A stretch of DNA of 64,000 nt from Bacillota bacterium (GCA_023429785.1 JAEZDD010000003.1:372001-436000); one strand, 5' to 3'; shown: positions 34,431-43,085, counted from the stretch's first letter. A program made the numbers and translations. The notes: a model not told the origin generated them from the letters alone.

Positions 34431-36842
34431 ATGACAAATAATTTTAACAACAGCATGACGAAAGATAAATTCAAACTTGCATTTGTGAATACACTTCGCT
34501 CAAAATTTAATATTTCGCCCGATGAGGCATCTGACAATCAGGTTTATAAGGCAATTTCTCTTGTTATCGTTGAGCTTCTTCACGAAAAGCGCAGAAGATT
34601 CATCAACAAGGTTAATTCTCAAGGGAAGAAACAGGTTTATTATCTTTCTATGGAATTTTTGATGGGGCGCTCACTAAAAACGAGCCTTTATAATCTTGAT
34701 ATTGTGAAGGAAGTCACCTCTGTTTTAAAGGATTATGATATTAATATCGAAAAAATATATGAAAATGAGCCTGACGCAGGTCTTGGGAACGGTGGCCTCG
34801 GCCGACTTGCCGCCTGCTATCTTGACGGCTTGGCTACACAGGGCTATCCGGCGATGGGCTATTCCATATGTTATGAATTCGGCATTTTTAAGCAGAAGAT
34901 TGAGGAAGGGTGGCAGACTGAGCTCCCCGACAACTGGCTCCCCGGCGGCGATGTCTGGCTGGTTGAAAAGCCGGAAAGAGCAATCGACATCCGTTTTGAC
35001 GGCGAAATTCAGGAGTTTTGGGACAATCAGTATCACTGCGTTAATCTCGTTAATTTCACGACGGTTCACGCTGTCCCTTATGATATGTATGTTTCCGGCT
35101 ATAACAGCGACGGCGTTTCTGTTTTAAGACTGTGGAAGGCTGAGGTTCCGGGCATTGACATGGCGCTTTTCAACAAGGGTGACTACTCAAAGGCACTGGG
35201 TCAAAACACAATTGCACAGGCTATTTCAAAGGTTCTATACCCGAATGATAACCATCTTGAGGGGAAGTCGCTTCGCCTCCGCCAACAGTATTTCCTTTGC
35301 GCCTCTTCGATAGGCGATATTGTTGCGAACCATATGTCAGTATACGGAACACTTGACAACCTTCACGAAAAGGTTGCCATACATATTAATGACACACACC
35401 CGACTCTTGCTATCCCTGAGCTTATGAGAATTCTCATTGACGACTGCGGATACAATTGGGATAAGGCGTGGCATATTGTTAAGAACACCTTTGCATACAC
35501 GAATCATACTGTAATGAGCGAGGCTCTCGAAAAGTGGGATATTTCGCTGATGAAGCAGGTTATACCACGAATTCTTTCTATCATTGTTGAAATCAACGAG
35601 CGCTACTGCAAGGCACTGATGAATACAACAGGCGATTCTCAAAAGGTTTCGAGAATGTCAATTATTTCAAATAATCAGGTTAAAATGGCGAACCTTTGTG
35701 TTGCGACAGCGCATAGCGTCAACGGTGTTTCAAAGCTCCATTCAGAGATAGTCAAGCATGTTGTTTTCCGTGACGAATATGAATACAAGCCGCATCATTT
35801 CAAGAATGTAACAAACGGTATTGCATACAGAAGATGGCTCTATCAGTCGAATCCGGGGCTAACAAATCTTCTTAACAAAAGCATAGGCGCCGACTATTTA
35901 AAGGATGCTTCAATGCTAAAAAAGATGTCCGTATTTGAAAAGGACAAAAAGGTTCTTAATGCTCTGGCTGAAATAAAAAGGGCGAACAAGGTTGAGTTCG
36001 CTAAGTACGTTAAGGATAAGATGGATATTGTCCTTAATGTCGACAGCATTTTCGACGTTCAGGTGAAGCGTCTTCACGAATACAAGCGTCAGCACTTAAA
36101 TGCGCTGAACATCATCGCTGAATACAACCTCCTCCTTGAAAATCCGGATGCCGATTTTGTCCCGAAAACATATATTTTTGCCGCCAAGGCAGCGCCGGGA
36201 TATTTCCTCGCAAAGCAGATTATCAAGCTTATATGGTCAATTTCAGAGGAGCTTCGCAAAAATCCGGCAATCTGCCAGAAGCTCAGCGTTGTTTTCCTTG
36301 AGGACTATTGTGTTACCCTTTCCGAGCTTTTAATGCCGGCGAGTGATATCAGCGAACAGATTTCACTGGCGGGGACAGAGGCATCGGGAACAGGGAATAT
36401 GAAGCTGATGCTCAACGGTGCCATTACCCTCGGGACAATGGACGGTGCAAACGTTGAGATTTTTCAGGCAGTCGGTGCTGAAAATATCATTACCTTTGGT
36501 ATGACTAAGGACGAGGTTGATGTGAAAAAATCGCTAAACTATAAGCCTGAGGAATACTATAACAGCAATCCGATTATCAAGGCAGCGATAAACCGCCTTT
36601 ATAGCGGGATTAATGGCTCAACCTTTGAGGATATTGCGAATTCACTTAAATTCTCTGACCCATATATGGTTCTCGCTGACTTTGAGGCATATCAGGTGGC
36701 GCAGAAATATGCGTCGGAATGCTATAAGGACCCGCTCAAGTGGAACAGGATGTCGCTCGCTAACATTTCTGGCGCAGGGATTTTCTCGGCTGACAGAGCT
36801 GTTGAGGATTACGCCAGAGATATTTGGGGACTAACAAAATAA
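34431..36842 (+). CDS. glgP: Glycogen/starch phosphorylase
   Basis: This PLP-dependent GT35 enzyme of 803 residues releases glucose-1-phosphate from alpha-1,4-glucans in the cytoplasm. Signatures include VYYLSMEFLMGRSL, EPDAGLGNGGLGRLAACYLD, and the PLP-lysine region EASGTGNMKLMLNGA with TLGTMDGANVEI. ATG 34431 has GGAGG five bases upstream; a TTG at 34419 is unlikely. The rest of a glg operon (glgA, glgB, glgC) is not here. It works with the GH13 enzyme at 61528 in storage or imported glucan breakdown. Confidence 0.96.
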   Translation: MTNNFNNSMTKDKFKLAFVNTLRSKFNISPDEASDNQVYKAISLVIVELLHEKRRRFINKVNSQGKKQVYYLSMEFLMGRSLKTSLYNLDIVKEVTSVLKDYDINIEKIYENEPDAGLGNGGLGRLAACYLDGLATQGYPAMGYSICYEFGIFKQKIEEGWQTELPDNWLPGGDVWLVEKPERAIDIRFDGEIQEFWDNQYHCVNLVNFTTVHAVPYDMYVSGYNSDGVSVLRLWKAEVPGIDMALFNKGDYSKALGQNTIAQAISKVLYPNDNHLEGKSLRLRQQYFLCASSIGDIVANHMSVYGTLDNLHEKVAIHINDTHPTLAIPELMRILIDDCGYNWDKAWHIVKNTFAYTNHTVMSEALEKWDISLMKQVIPRILSIIVEINERYCKALMNTTGDSQKVSRMSIISNNQVKMANLCVATAHSVNGVSKLHSEIVKHVVFRDEYEYKPHHFKNVTNGIAYRRWLYQSNPGLTNLLNKSIGADYLKDASMLKKMSVFEKDKKVLNALAEIKRANKVEFAKYVKDKMDIVLNVDSIFDVQVKRLHEYKRQHLNALNIIAEYNLLLENPDADFVPKTYIFAAKAAPGYFLAKQIIKLIWSISEELRKNPAICQKLSVVFLEDYCVTLSELLMPASDISEQISLAGTEASGTGNMKLMLNGAITLGTMDGANVEIFQAVGAENIITFGMTKDEVDVKKSLNYKPEEYYNSNPIIKAAINRLYSGINGSTFEDIANSLKFSDPYMVLADFEAYQVAQKYASECYKDPLKWNRMSLANISGAGIFSADRAVEDYARDIWGLTK

Positions 36843-37043
36843 TATTTTTAAATACTTGAAGAACCACAAACTACAAATAGGTCGGAGCACGAAATCAGAC
36901 ACGGACATTCTTTAATTATATATTAAAAATCTCCTGTCTGATTGAGCGACCGTGACTGCGTAGTAATATTAACGCACAATGGCAATCCGAGTTGCAAATT
37001 GCGTCAGCAATTTGAGTGTCTGAGGATTGCGTTGATTTCTTTG

Positions 37044-37118
37044 GTTACTTTCTGTATTAAGACAGAAAGTAACATATTTTTATTATGTATTTTTCCAAAC
37101 AGGGTATTTTGAGCTTTG
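37044..37118 (+). repeat. Palindrome copy 2 of the composite repeat
   Basis: GTTACTTTCTGT at 37044-37055 pairs with ACAGAAAGTAAC at 37062-37073 around ATTAAG. The core is nearly identical to 27800-27829 (loop differs by one base), and CATATTT plus a GTATTT..AAAC.GGGT.TTTT pattern follows in both copies, each ending in a G-rich terminator hairpin. Both copies have the same orientation. Confidence 0.8.
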
Positions 37119-37142
37119 AAGGGGACGGTGTCCCCTTTTTTG
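37119..37142 (+). terminator. Terminator downstream of glgP
   Basis: AAGGGGAC at 37119-37126 and GTCCCCTT at 37130-37137 form an 8-bp stem with a GGT loop, followed by TTTT. Confidence 0.85.
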
Positions 37143-37146
37143 TTTA

Positions 37147-37180
37147 AAAAAATTAAGGGCGAAGTCTTCTACTTCACCCT
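37147..37180 (-). terminator. Terminator overlapping the stop of the tocopherol-cyclase-like gene
   Basis: On the minus strand AGGGTGAAGT (37180-37171) pairs with ACTTCGCCCT (37165-37156), one G-U pair, then TAATTTTTTT. It spans the stop codon of the gene ending at 37169. Confidence 0.75.
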
Positions 37181-38161
37181 CTCATATGAGCACCTGTCGC
37201 TTTCAAGTGCAAAAATCAGCTTTTCCCCCTCATAAAACCAGAATTTCCCCTTGCCGAGAAGGCTCTCCTCAATGAGCCTTGACATATTCCCGTTTTTAGG
37301 CGCGAGCAATTTCTGCCCCTTGCTGTCGCAAAGCTTAATAACCAGCTTGTATTTCCCCTGTTTTAAAACCACACAGTTATCGCTAAAAAATTCAAGCTTA
37401 ACCCCGAGATAGGTCGCCAGCCTGTATTGCTTTTCCTTAAAATAAACAACACAGATTACCCCCTTGAAATTCATTTTCAAGTATTGAATTTGCGCCATAG
37501 AAGCCATGATGCAAGCCTTCGGCGGTTTCACGAGCTTTTTATCAATCTCCTCGGCAACAATTTCCTTATGTGTGAGTCTTGAGGTATGTTCACTGCATCC
37601 GCATTTGGCATATCTGAAATCATTGCACTGCATCCACATATAGCTTTTCGGGAAGGAGCACCCCGCGTCCGCCTCAATATATCCGACGCCGTTTTCAAAG
37701 TCTATGTCCTTGCCGTTGAGCCTTAAAAAGCCATGAATTCTATGGTGAAGGCTTATTATTTCATGCTGACATTCCATTTTCGGGAGATATTGAAAAGGCC
37801 CCATTATTGGGTAACTTAGTGGCGTGAGCTGACCGTAATACACCTTCCCTTTTAAAATCAATCCGCCCGAGTCAATGTCAACATACATCCCCTTGCTTGT
37901 GAAAAAATTCTTCCCGACAATGACCCCGAAGCCTTTTTTCATAAAGTGAAAATCAGAAATCGGGAAGTTCACGTTATAGGACTTATATTCAGTAATAACC
38001 TGAATGAAAGCCGAGCCGGCGCCGTTTTCGCCGACATTTCTCCCGACAATGAAAACGATTGTATCGCTGCTGCACTGATGCTTGAAATACCAGCCTTGAA
38101 AATTAGGCTTGCCCTCAGAATAAGGGGGCTTTTTTTCTTTGTGACATTTATAGCTGTTCAT
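37169..38161 (-). CDS. Tocopherol cyclase-like family protein
   Basis: This 330-residue protein resembles bacterial homologues of tocopherol cyclase: the N-terminal pattern KPNFQGWYFKHQ, VGENGAGSAFIQVITE, the central GPFQYLPKMECQHEIISLHHRIHG, and GYIEADAGCSFPKSYMWMQCNDF. In plants the family closes the chromanol ring; the clostridial role is unknown and tocopherol synthesis is not expected here. It has a lipocalin-like, mostly beta build and no signal peptide. Its ATG lies 14 bases inside the end of the FAD-Rieske gene with AAAGGAG upstream, so the two are translationally coupled. Confidence 0.78.
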   Translation of the reverse strand: MNSYKCHKEKKPPYSEGKPNFQGWYFKHQCSSDTIVFIVGRNVGENGAGSAFIQVITEYKSYNVNFPISDFHFMKKGFGVIVGKNFFTSKGMYVDIDSGGLILKGKVYYGQLTPLSYPIMGPFQYLPKMECQHEIISLHHRIHGFLRLNGKDIDFENGVGYIEADAGCSFPKSYMWMQCNDFRYAKCGCSEHTSRLTHKEIVAEEIDKKLVKPPKACIMASMAQIQYLKMNFKGVICVVYFKEKQYRLATYLGVKLEFFSDNCVVLKQGKYKLVIKLCDSKGQKLLAPKNGNMSRLIEESLLGKGKFWFYEGEKLIFALESDRCSYERVK

Positions 38162-39593
38162 ACTTTAGCTCCTTTATTGATGGATTTGAAATCAGCTTCC
38201 CTCGATAATTAAATCTCGACCCATGACAAGGGCAGTCCCACGAAAGCTCGTCGGGGTTCCATTCAAGAAGGCAGCCTAGATGAGGGCATTTTGTTGACAC
38301 AGCGAAGGTCGCCCCGTTTTCGTCCTTATAGACACCAATCCTGTGCCCATCGTGTTCAACAATTCCCGCGTGTCCGGCTTCAATTTTTTCAAGCTTTTCA
38401 AATGGAATTTTAAATGCCCCTAAAGCAAGCCCCTCGACAGCCTGTGTTGAATCCTTTATTAAATTTTTCGCTCCGGCTGGCGGGTTGAATCTCTGAGGTG
38501 AAAACACCTCGGCATTTTCATTTTCATATCCCATAATCATATCCGACAGTATCATAGCCGAGGCCATTGACGTTGTCATCCCCCATTTGTTGAAGCCCGT
38601 TGCGACATACATTTCCGGTGTCGCTTTAGAAAACTGACCGATGTATGGGATTTCATCATGCGTCATACAATCCTGTGCCGACCAGTGATATTTTTCAACG
38701 CTGTCGGGGAATAGCTTTGCCCCCTTTAGCCTTAGCTTTTCATAGCATCCTCCCGACTTGTTCTTCCCTGTTCGATGACCGGCACCGCCTAACAGCAGAA
38801 GGTCGCCGTAGCTTCTGAAGGAAAACCCCTTTTCGTCAGCATCGATATACATTCCGTTGAGCTTCATTGCATTCTCAAGTGCGATGACATATGAACGCTC
38901 CTGATGCATTCTCGAGAAATAAAATCCGGGGAAATTTATGAACGGGAAGTGTGAGGCGATGACAATTTTTCGAGCGGTCACCTTTGCGTGCTCAGTGAAA
39001 ACAACATTTTTTTCAACGTGGGTTACCATTGTGTTTTCATAAATCTGGAGCTTTTTCGCAATTGGAGCGATGAATTTCAAGGGGTTGAACTGTGCCTGCC
39101 CTGTGAATTTTATAGCTCCGGCTATCTTGAACGGAAGCTCAAGCTCGCTGATATATTCGGCACTCCCACCGAGCTTCTGAACAGCCCTCACTTCATTGTT
39201 GATTTTTTCGGCATCGTCAATTGAATAGACAAAAGCGTCCTTTTCTTCAAAATCACATTCAATTTTTTCAGCCTTAATTATCTCCATGAACCTGCTGATT
39301 GCGATTTCATTAGTCAGGAAGTATTGGCTCGCTTTTTTTTCACCATAATCATGGATAAGCTTGTTATAAATCAGGCTGTGCTGACTCGTTATTTTCGCTG
39401 TCGTATTTTTCGTCATTCCGCCTGCAATTTCCCTCGCCTCAAGAACGACAACGTCGACGCCTTTTTTTGAAAGATTATGGGCGATGAGAATCCCCGCCAT
39501 TCCGGCACCGACAACCACAACATCACAGCTTATATCAACTTCTAAATGCAATTTTCTATCTATATTAACACTGTCGCTCCATACTGATTTCAA
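38148..39593 (-). CDS. FAD-dependent oxidoreductase with C-terminal Rieske [2Fe-2S] domain (YhfW-like)
   Basis: This 481-residue fusion has a DAO-type FAD domain with dinucleotide motif VVVGAGMAGILIAHNLSKKG (about 28-47) and a substrate part with HLRDITY-like region ATGFNKWGMTTSMASA. The last 90 residues form a Rieske domain with ligand pairs CPHLGC and CPCHGSRF. It resembles B. subtilis YhfW, of unknown substrate. It overlaps the next gene by 14 bases. The Rieske centre suggests internal electron transfer to or from the flavin. Confidence 0.92.
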   Translation of the reverse strand: MKSVWSDSVNIDRKLHLEVDISCDVVVVGAGMAGILIAHNLSKKGVDVVVLEAREIAGGMTKNTTAKITSQHSLIYNKLIHDYGEKKASQYFLTNEIAISRFMEIIKAEKIECDFEEKDAFVYSIDDAEKINNEVRAVQKLGGSAEYISELELPFKIAGAIKFTGQAQFNPLKFIAPIAKKLQIYENTMVTHVEKNVVFTEHAKVTARKIVIASHFPFINFPGFYFSRMHQERSYVIALENAMKLNGMYIDADEKGFSFRSYGDLLLLGGAGHRTGKNKSGGCYEKLRLKGAKLFPDSVEKYHWSAQDCMTHDEIPYIGQFSKATPEMYVATGFNKWGMTTSMASAMILSDMIMGYENENAEVFSPQRFNPPAGAKNLIKDSTQAVEGLALGAFKIPFEKLEKIEAGHAGIVEHDGHRIGVYKDENGATFAVSTKCPHLGCLLEWNPDELSWDCPCHGSRFNYRGKLISNPSIKELKYEQL

Positions 39594-39694
39594 AAAATCA
39601 CCTCTTTATACTATTCCCATTTTTATGTATTTTTAATCACCCAAAAATTTATAGTATAGCGGATTTTTTAATCGGACAAGATAATAAAAATATA

Positions 39695-40708
39695 ATGTTT
39701 GGATGTGATAGCTTGTTCCCAAAAAAAATATATTATGAGCCAAAAGCTCTTGAATATCCTTTAGGGAAAGAGCTGAGGGAAAAATTCTCCGACCGGGACT
39801 TTATTGAAATAGAAAACCACAACAACATCCCCGAAATGCGTGAGAAACAAAACAGCGAGTTTGCGAGTATGAAGCTCAATTTGATTTTAGGGACAAGAAA
39901 AACGCATAAGTATGTTCCGAATTTCAAGACCTCGGATTTTCTCGTCCCGTGGACATCGTCAGGCTGTAGTGCTATGTGCCTTTACTGCTATTTAGTCTGC
40001 AATTATAACAAATGCGCGTATCTCAGGGTTTTCACTAACCGCGAACAGATGTGTGACAAGCTGACAACCTTTTCACGAAAAAGTGCGACCCCTCTCACCT
40101 TTGAAATAGGGAGCAACAGCGACCTCGTAGCCGAAAATGTTATCACCGGCAACCTTAAATGGACGATTGAGGAATTCGCCAAGACAGGGAGGGGGAAAAT
40201 CACCTTCCCGACTAAATTCCACATGGTCGATGACCTTTTGAATTTAGAACACAAGGGGAAAACCATTTTCAGAATGAGCGTCAATCCCGAAGAAATTATC
40301 GGGAGGATTGAGCTGGGGACTTCGACCCTCGACGAGCGAATTGACGCCCTCAATAAAATGGCTGACGCTGATTATATCATCGGCTTGCTGATTGCGCCTG
40401 TTATTCTTGTTGATAACTGGAAGGCACTTTATATCGAGCTTCTTGATAAGCTTGAGGCACAGCTTTCAGCAAAGGTCAAGGATAAAATGTTCATTGAGGT
40501 AATTTTCATGACCTACAGCTTTGTCCACAAGGCAATAAACGTCGAAGCTTTCCCTCACGCACCCGAGCTGTATTCAAAGGAAAAAATGGTTGGGAGAGGC
40601 AGAGGGAAGTATTGGTACAGGCAGCCCCTTCGTGATGACGGCGAGGCATTTTTAAGGGAGGAAATTTCAAAGCGCTTCCCCGATAATGAGATTGTCTATA
40701 TATGCTAA
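39695..40708 (+). CDS. splB: Spore photoproduct lyase (radical SAM DNA repair)
   Basis: This 337-residue enzyme reverses the thymine dimer 'spore photoproduct' during germination using SAM and a 4Fe-4S cluster. The cluster motif is SGCSAMCLYCYLVCNYNKC (C91, C95, C98), preceded by the SPL N terminus KIYYEPKALEYPLGKEL, with MSVNPEEII and AMRGRGKYWYR-type C-terminal motifs (GRGRGKYWYRQ). At the position of the B. subtilis H-donor Cys141 my alignment gives Ser140 (FEIGSNSD); C102 and C107 are other candidates. The start at 39695 has a poor ribosome binding site; a TTG at 39713 is an alternative. Confidence 0.93.
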   Translation: MFGCDSLFPKKIYYEPKALEYPLGKELREKFSDRDFIEIENHNNIPEMREKQNSEFASMKLNLILGTRKTHKYVPNFKTSDFLVPWTSSGCSAMCLYCYLVCNYNKCAYLRVFTNREQMCDKLTTFSRKSATPLTFEIGSNSDLVAENVITGNLKWTIEEFAKTGRGKITFPTKFHMVDDLLNLEHKGKTIFRMSVNPEEIIGRIELGTSTLDERIDALNKMADADYIIGLLIAPVILVDNWKALYIELLDKLEAQLSAKVKDKMFIEVIFMTYSFVHKAINVEAFPHAPELYSKEKMVGRGRGKYWYRQPLRDDGEAFLREEISKRFPDNEIVYIC

Positions 40709-40742
40709 AAAAAGCACAGCAAGGTTATCCCCTGCTGTGCTT
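40705..40742 (-). terminator. Terminator between splB and the aldo/keto reductase gene
   Basis: AAGCACAGCA at 40712-40721 and TGCTGTGCTT at 40733-40742 form a 10-bp stem with an 11-base loop. The T-run is on the minus strand, serving the aldo/keto reductase; splB may share it. Confidence 0.85.
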
Positions 40743-40773
40743 AACATAATTTTTACTATTAGAATCAGATGCT

Positions 40774-41772
40774 CTAGCCAAGAATAATCCCGTCTATAGC
40801 ATCAATTTCCTCAAAGGTGAATTTTGACTTAAAAACTGCCTCGACGTTTTCAGTGATTTGTGAAGAACGGCTTGCCCCAATCAGAACAGAGCACACCTTC
40901 CCATCTCGAAGAACCCATGAGAGAGCCATTTGAGCGAGCGACTGCCCCCTGTTGCTTGCGATTTCACTTAGCTTGTTAAGCTTCACAACCATTTCAGGCG
41001 TGAGAGCGTCCTTGAACCATCTTCCGTTGCCCTTCCCTATTCTTGAATCCTCAGGGATACCGTTTAGATACTTGTTCGTCAAAAGCCCCTGATAAAGCGG
41101 ACTGAATGCAATCAGCCCAAAGCCCTCATCCTCAGCGAGCCTAGTCAGCTTGTCACTTTCAATCCATCTGTTGAGCATTGAATATGAAGGCTGATTTAAG
41201 ATAAAAGGAGTTTTCAGCTCTTTTAGAATACTTAAAGCCTCCTTAGTCTGCTGTGTCCCATAGTTTGAAATGCCGACATACAGAGCCTTCCCCTGCCGAA
41301 CGGCATTGTCAAGGGCGAGCATAGTCTCCTTCATTGGGGTTTCAGGGTCATAAACGTGGTGATAAAAAATATCAACATATTCAAGCCCCATTCTTTTCAG
41401 ACTTTGGTCAAGACTGGCTGTGAGATACTTCCTCGAGCCGTGCTTAGCGCCAAAAGGACCCTCCCACATATCGTATCCGGCTTTTGTTGAAATGCAAAGC
41501 TCGTCACGATACGGTCGCATAGATTTATCGAGTATTCTCCCGAAATTCTCCTCAGCGGCGCCGGGTGCAGGTCCGTAGTTGTTGGCGAGGTCAAAGCTGT
41601 TAATACCAAGGTCAAAGGCGGTATGCACCATCTCCTGCATATTTTCAAAATTATCCTTGTCGCCGAAATTCTGCCATAGCCCAAGCGACATGGCTGAAAT
41701 TTTCAGCCCTGATTTCCCGCATTTATTGTATATCATTCTGTCGTATCTTTCAGGATTTGGAATATATTTCAT
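40774..41772 (-). CDS. Aldo/keto reductase (YghZ/Gpr-like)
   Basis: This 332-residue NADPH-dependent (beta/alpha)8 reductase carries the catalytic tetrad: Asp and Tyr in NSFDLANNYGPAPG, Lys in CISTKAGYDMWEG, and His in VDIFYHHVYDPETP. NADPH-binding SVLIGASRSSQI lies near the C terminus. The AANNYGPPPG-type motif and GSRKYLTASLDQSLKRM place it near YghZ (L-glyceraldehyde 3-phosphate reductase). Detoxification of reactive aldehydes is an inference. It is a single-gene unit. Confidence 0.92.
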   Translation of the reverse strand: MKYIPNPERYDRMIYNKCGKSGLKISAMSLGLWQNFGDKDNFENMQEMVHTAFDLGINSFDLANNYGPAPGAAEENFGRILDKSMRPYRDELCISTKAGYDMWEGPFGAKHGSRKYLTASLDQSLKRMGLEYVDIFYHHVYDPETPMKETMLALDNAVRQGKALYVGISNYGTQQTKEALSILKELKTPFILNQPSYSMLNRWIESDKLTRLAEDEGFGLIAFSPLYQGLLTNKYLNGIPEDSRIGKGNGRWFKDALTPEMVVKLNKLSEIASNRGQSLAQMALSWVLRDGKVCSVLIGASRSSQITENVEAVFKSKFTFEEIDAIDGIILG

Positions 41773-41948
41773 ATATTTCTCCTTTTAAATTTATTATCTT
41801 TCATATTATCCATTTGTTGTTGCAAAGTCAAGGCGATTTTAAAAACTTTATAAAATATTTTAATGTTATGCATCTTTTTTTGTTTAAATAATTATGGTAT
41901 AATTTAGCTAATTAACATTGTCTGCTGTATTGAAGGGAAGGATATTAA

Positions 41949-42929
41949 ATGAGCGCTAAAAGAAGAAAGGTTCGAATTTTATGGGGCAGGGTTTTTATTG
42001 CCGTTTTCATTGTTGCAATTCTCATTATCGTGATAATTACTGTTTTTCCTGATAAATCAGAAAAGCCATCAACCTCCTCTTCAAATACACAGAGCATGAA
42101 TTCCTCTGACAGCTCGCTGTCCTCAGTTGATAATACCATTAACGCCAACTATGATTTTAAAGAGTTTGATGCCTCACAGATAAACAAAGGCAACCTAATC
42201 CTCGTGAATGGTGATAATAAGTTTTTAGCCGACGCACCTGACGACCTTGTTACCGTTTATTCAAAAAAGACAAAAAGCTATCAGACAAAGGACGCTCAGG
42301 TTTCGCTCAAGCCTGAGGTAATAACAGCACTGAACAAAATGGCTGACGATTTTTTTAATGCCAAAAATAACAACAGTCTTATGGTCATCAGCGGCTACAG
42401 GACCTTTGCCAGACAACAGGAGCTGTATGATGCTGAGCTAAAACGCACAGGACTAATCACCTCAAACCTCGTCGCTCTCCCCGGACATAGCGAGCATCAT
42501 ACAGGCTATGCTGTTGATTTCGGGATTTATCCCACTAACGGGGTCACAAAAGAATTCGACGGGACAGGCGATTTTTCCTGGATTGACGAAAACTCATATA
42601 AATACGGCTTCGTTGTCAGATATAGAAAAGAAAAAGCCGGCATAACCAAAATCGACAATGAGCCTTGGCATTTCCGTTATGTCGGTCAGCCTCATGCTTA
42701 TATTATGCAGCAAAAAAACCTAAGCCTAGAGGAATACATCGACTATCTCCGTCAGTTTGAATTCGGGAGGAACAATCTAGAAGCCAAGGGAGCCGACGGG
42801 GCGGATTACGAAATTTATTACGTCAAGAGCACATCTCTCATGACGAAGGTCCCTGTTCCAAAAAAGCATGAGTATTCCGTTTCGGGGAATAACGTTGACG
42901 GCTTTATCGTGACTGTGAAATTATCATAA
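41949..42929 (+). CDS. D-alanyl-D-alanine carboxypeptidase, VanY type (M15B)
   Basis: This 326-residue membrane-anchored zinc peptidase trims terminal D-Ala from peptidoglycan stems. One N-terminal membrane segment (about 11-34) is followed by a Ser/Thr-rich linker and the M15B domain: SGYRTFARQQELY, the zinc motif PGHSEHHTGYAVDFG, and the catalytic/ligand EPWHFRYVG. No vanR/S/H/A genes are nearby, so it is a wall-maintenance enzyme rather than a glycopeptide-resistance cluster member. A terminator follows. Confidence 0.94.
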   Translation: MSAKRRKVRILWGRVFIAVFIVAILIIVIITVFPDKSEKPSTSSSNTQSMNSSDSSLSSVDNTINANYDFKEFDASQINKGNLILVNGDNKFLADAPDDLVTVYSKKTKSYQTKDAQVSLKPEVITALNKMADDFFNAKNNNSLMVISGYRTFARQQELYDAELKRTGLITSNLVALPGHSEHHTGYAVDFGIYPTNGVTKEFDGTGDFSWIDENSYKYGFVVRYRKEKAGITKIDNEPWHFRYVGQPHAYIMQQKNLSLEEYIDYLRQFEFGRNNLEAKGADGADYEIYYVKSTSLMTKVPVPKKHEYSVSGNNVDGFIVTVKLS

Positions 42930-42950
42930 TTTTTTCATACTTTTTCAGAC

Positions 42951-42986
42951 AGCGGGCATTTATATATGCTCGCTTGTGTTTTTATT
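42951..42986 (+). terminator. Terminator after the VanY-type gene
   Basis: AGCGGGCAT at 42951-42959 and ATGCTCGCT at 42966-42974 form a 9-bp stem (one G-U) with a 6-base loop, followed by TGTGTTTTTATT. Confidence 0.8.
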
Positions 42987-43025
42987 AAGTAAATGTAAAC
43001 AAAATTAATATTTTTTGTAAATGTA

Positions 43026-43054
43026 TTGATTTTTGCTGACACTTGTACTATACT
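43026..43054 (+). promoter_or_regulatory. Sigma-A promoter of htpG
   Basis: TTGATT at 43026-43031 and TATACT at 43049-43054 are 17 bases apart. The predicted start site falls at about 43061, on the CIRCE operator. Confidence 0.6.
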
Positions 43055-43058
43055 ATTT

Positions 43059-43085
43059 TTAGCACTCAGCTATAATGAGTGCTAA
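43059..43085 (+). promoter_or_regulatory. CIRCE operator (HrcA binding site) upstream of htpG
   Basis: TTAGCACTC at 43059-43067, nine bases, then GAGTGCTAA at 43077-43085: an exact match to the CIRCE consensus. HrcA repressor binding here would couple htpG to the GroE/DnaK heat-shock regulon. Confidence 0.95.

Larger units (their letters stand above)
36843..37168. other. Structured non-coding region after glgP
   Basis: No gene is supported here, but it is rich in inverted repeats. GGTCG and AATCAGACA (from 36880) match TGTCTGATT and CGACC (to about 36951). CAAATTGC at 36995-37002 pairs with GCAATTTG at 37007-37014 around GTCA, nested inside AACGCA...CAATCC / GGATTGCGTT (36970-37034). It is followed by repeat copy 2 and a terminator. 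It could be a non-coding RNA, a REP-type repeat cluster or a mobile-element scar. Confidence 0.55.

Noticed and set aside
27794..37142. The flanking palindromes as classical prophage attL/attR sites
   Set aside because: They are near-palindromes coupled to terminators, glgP lies inside them, and there is no integrase or tRNA target. They are better described as repeats with possible recombination potential.
41949..42929. VanY-type gene as glycopeptide resistance
   Set aside because: No van ligase, dehydrogenase or two-component genes are nearby; M15B carboxypeptidases are common wall enzymes.
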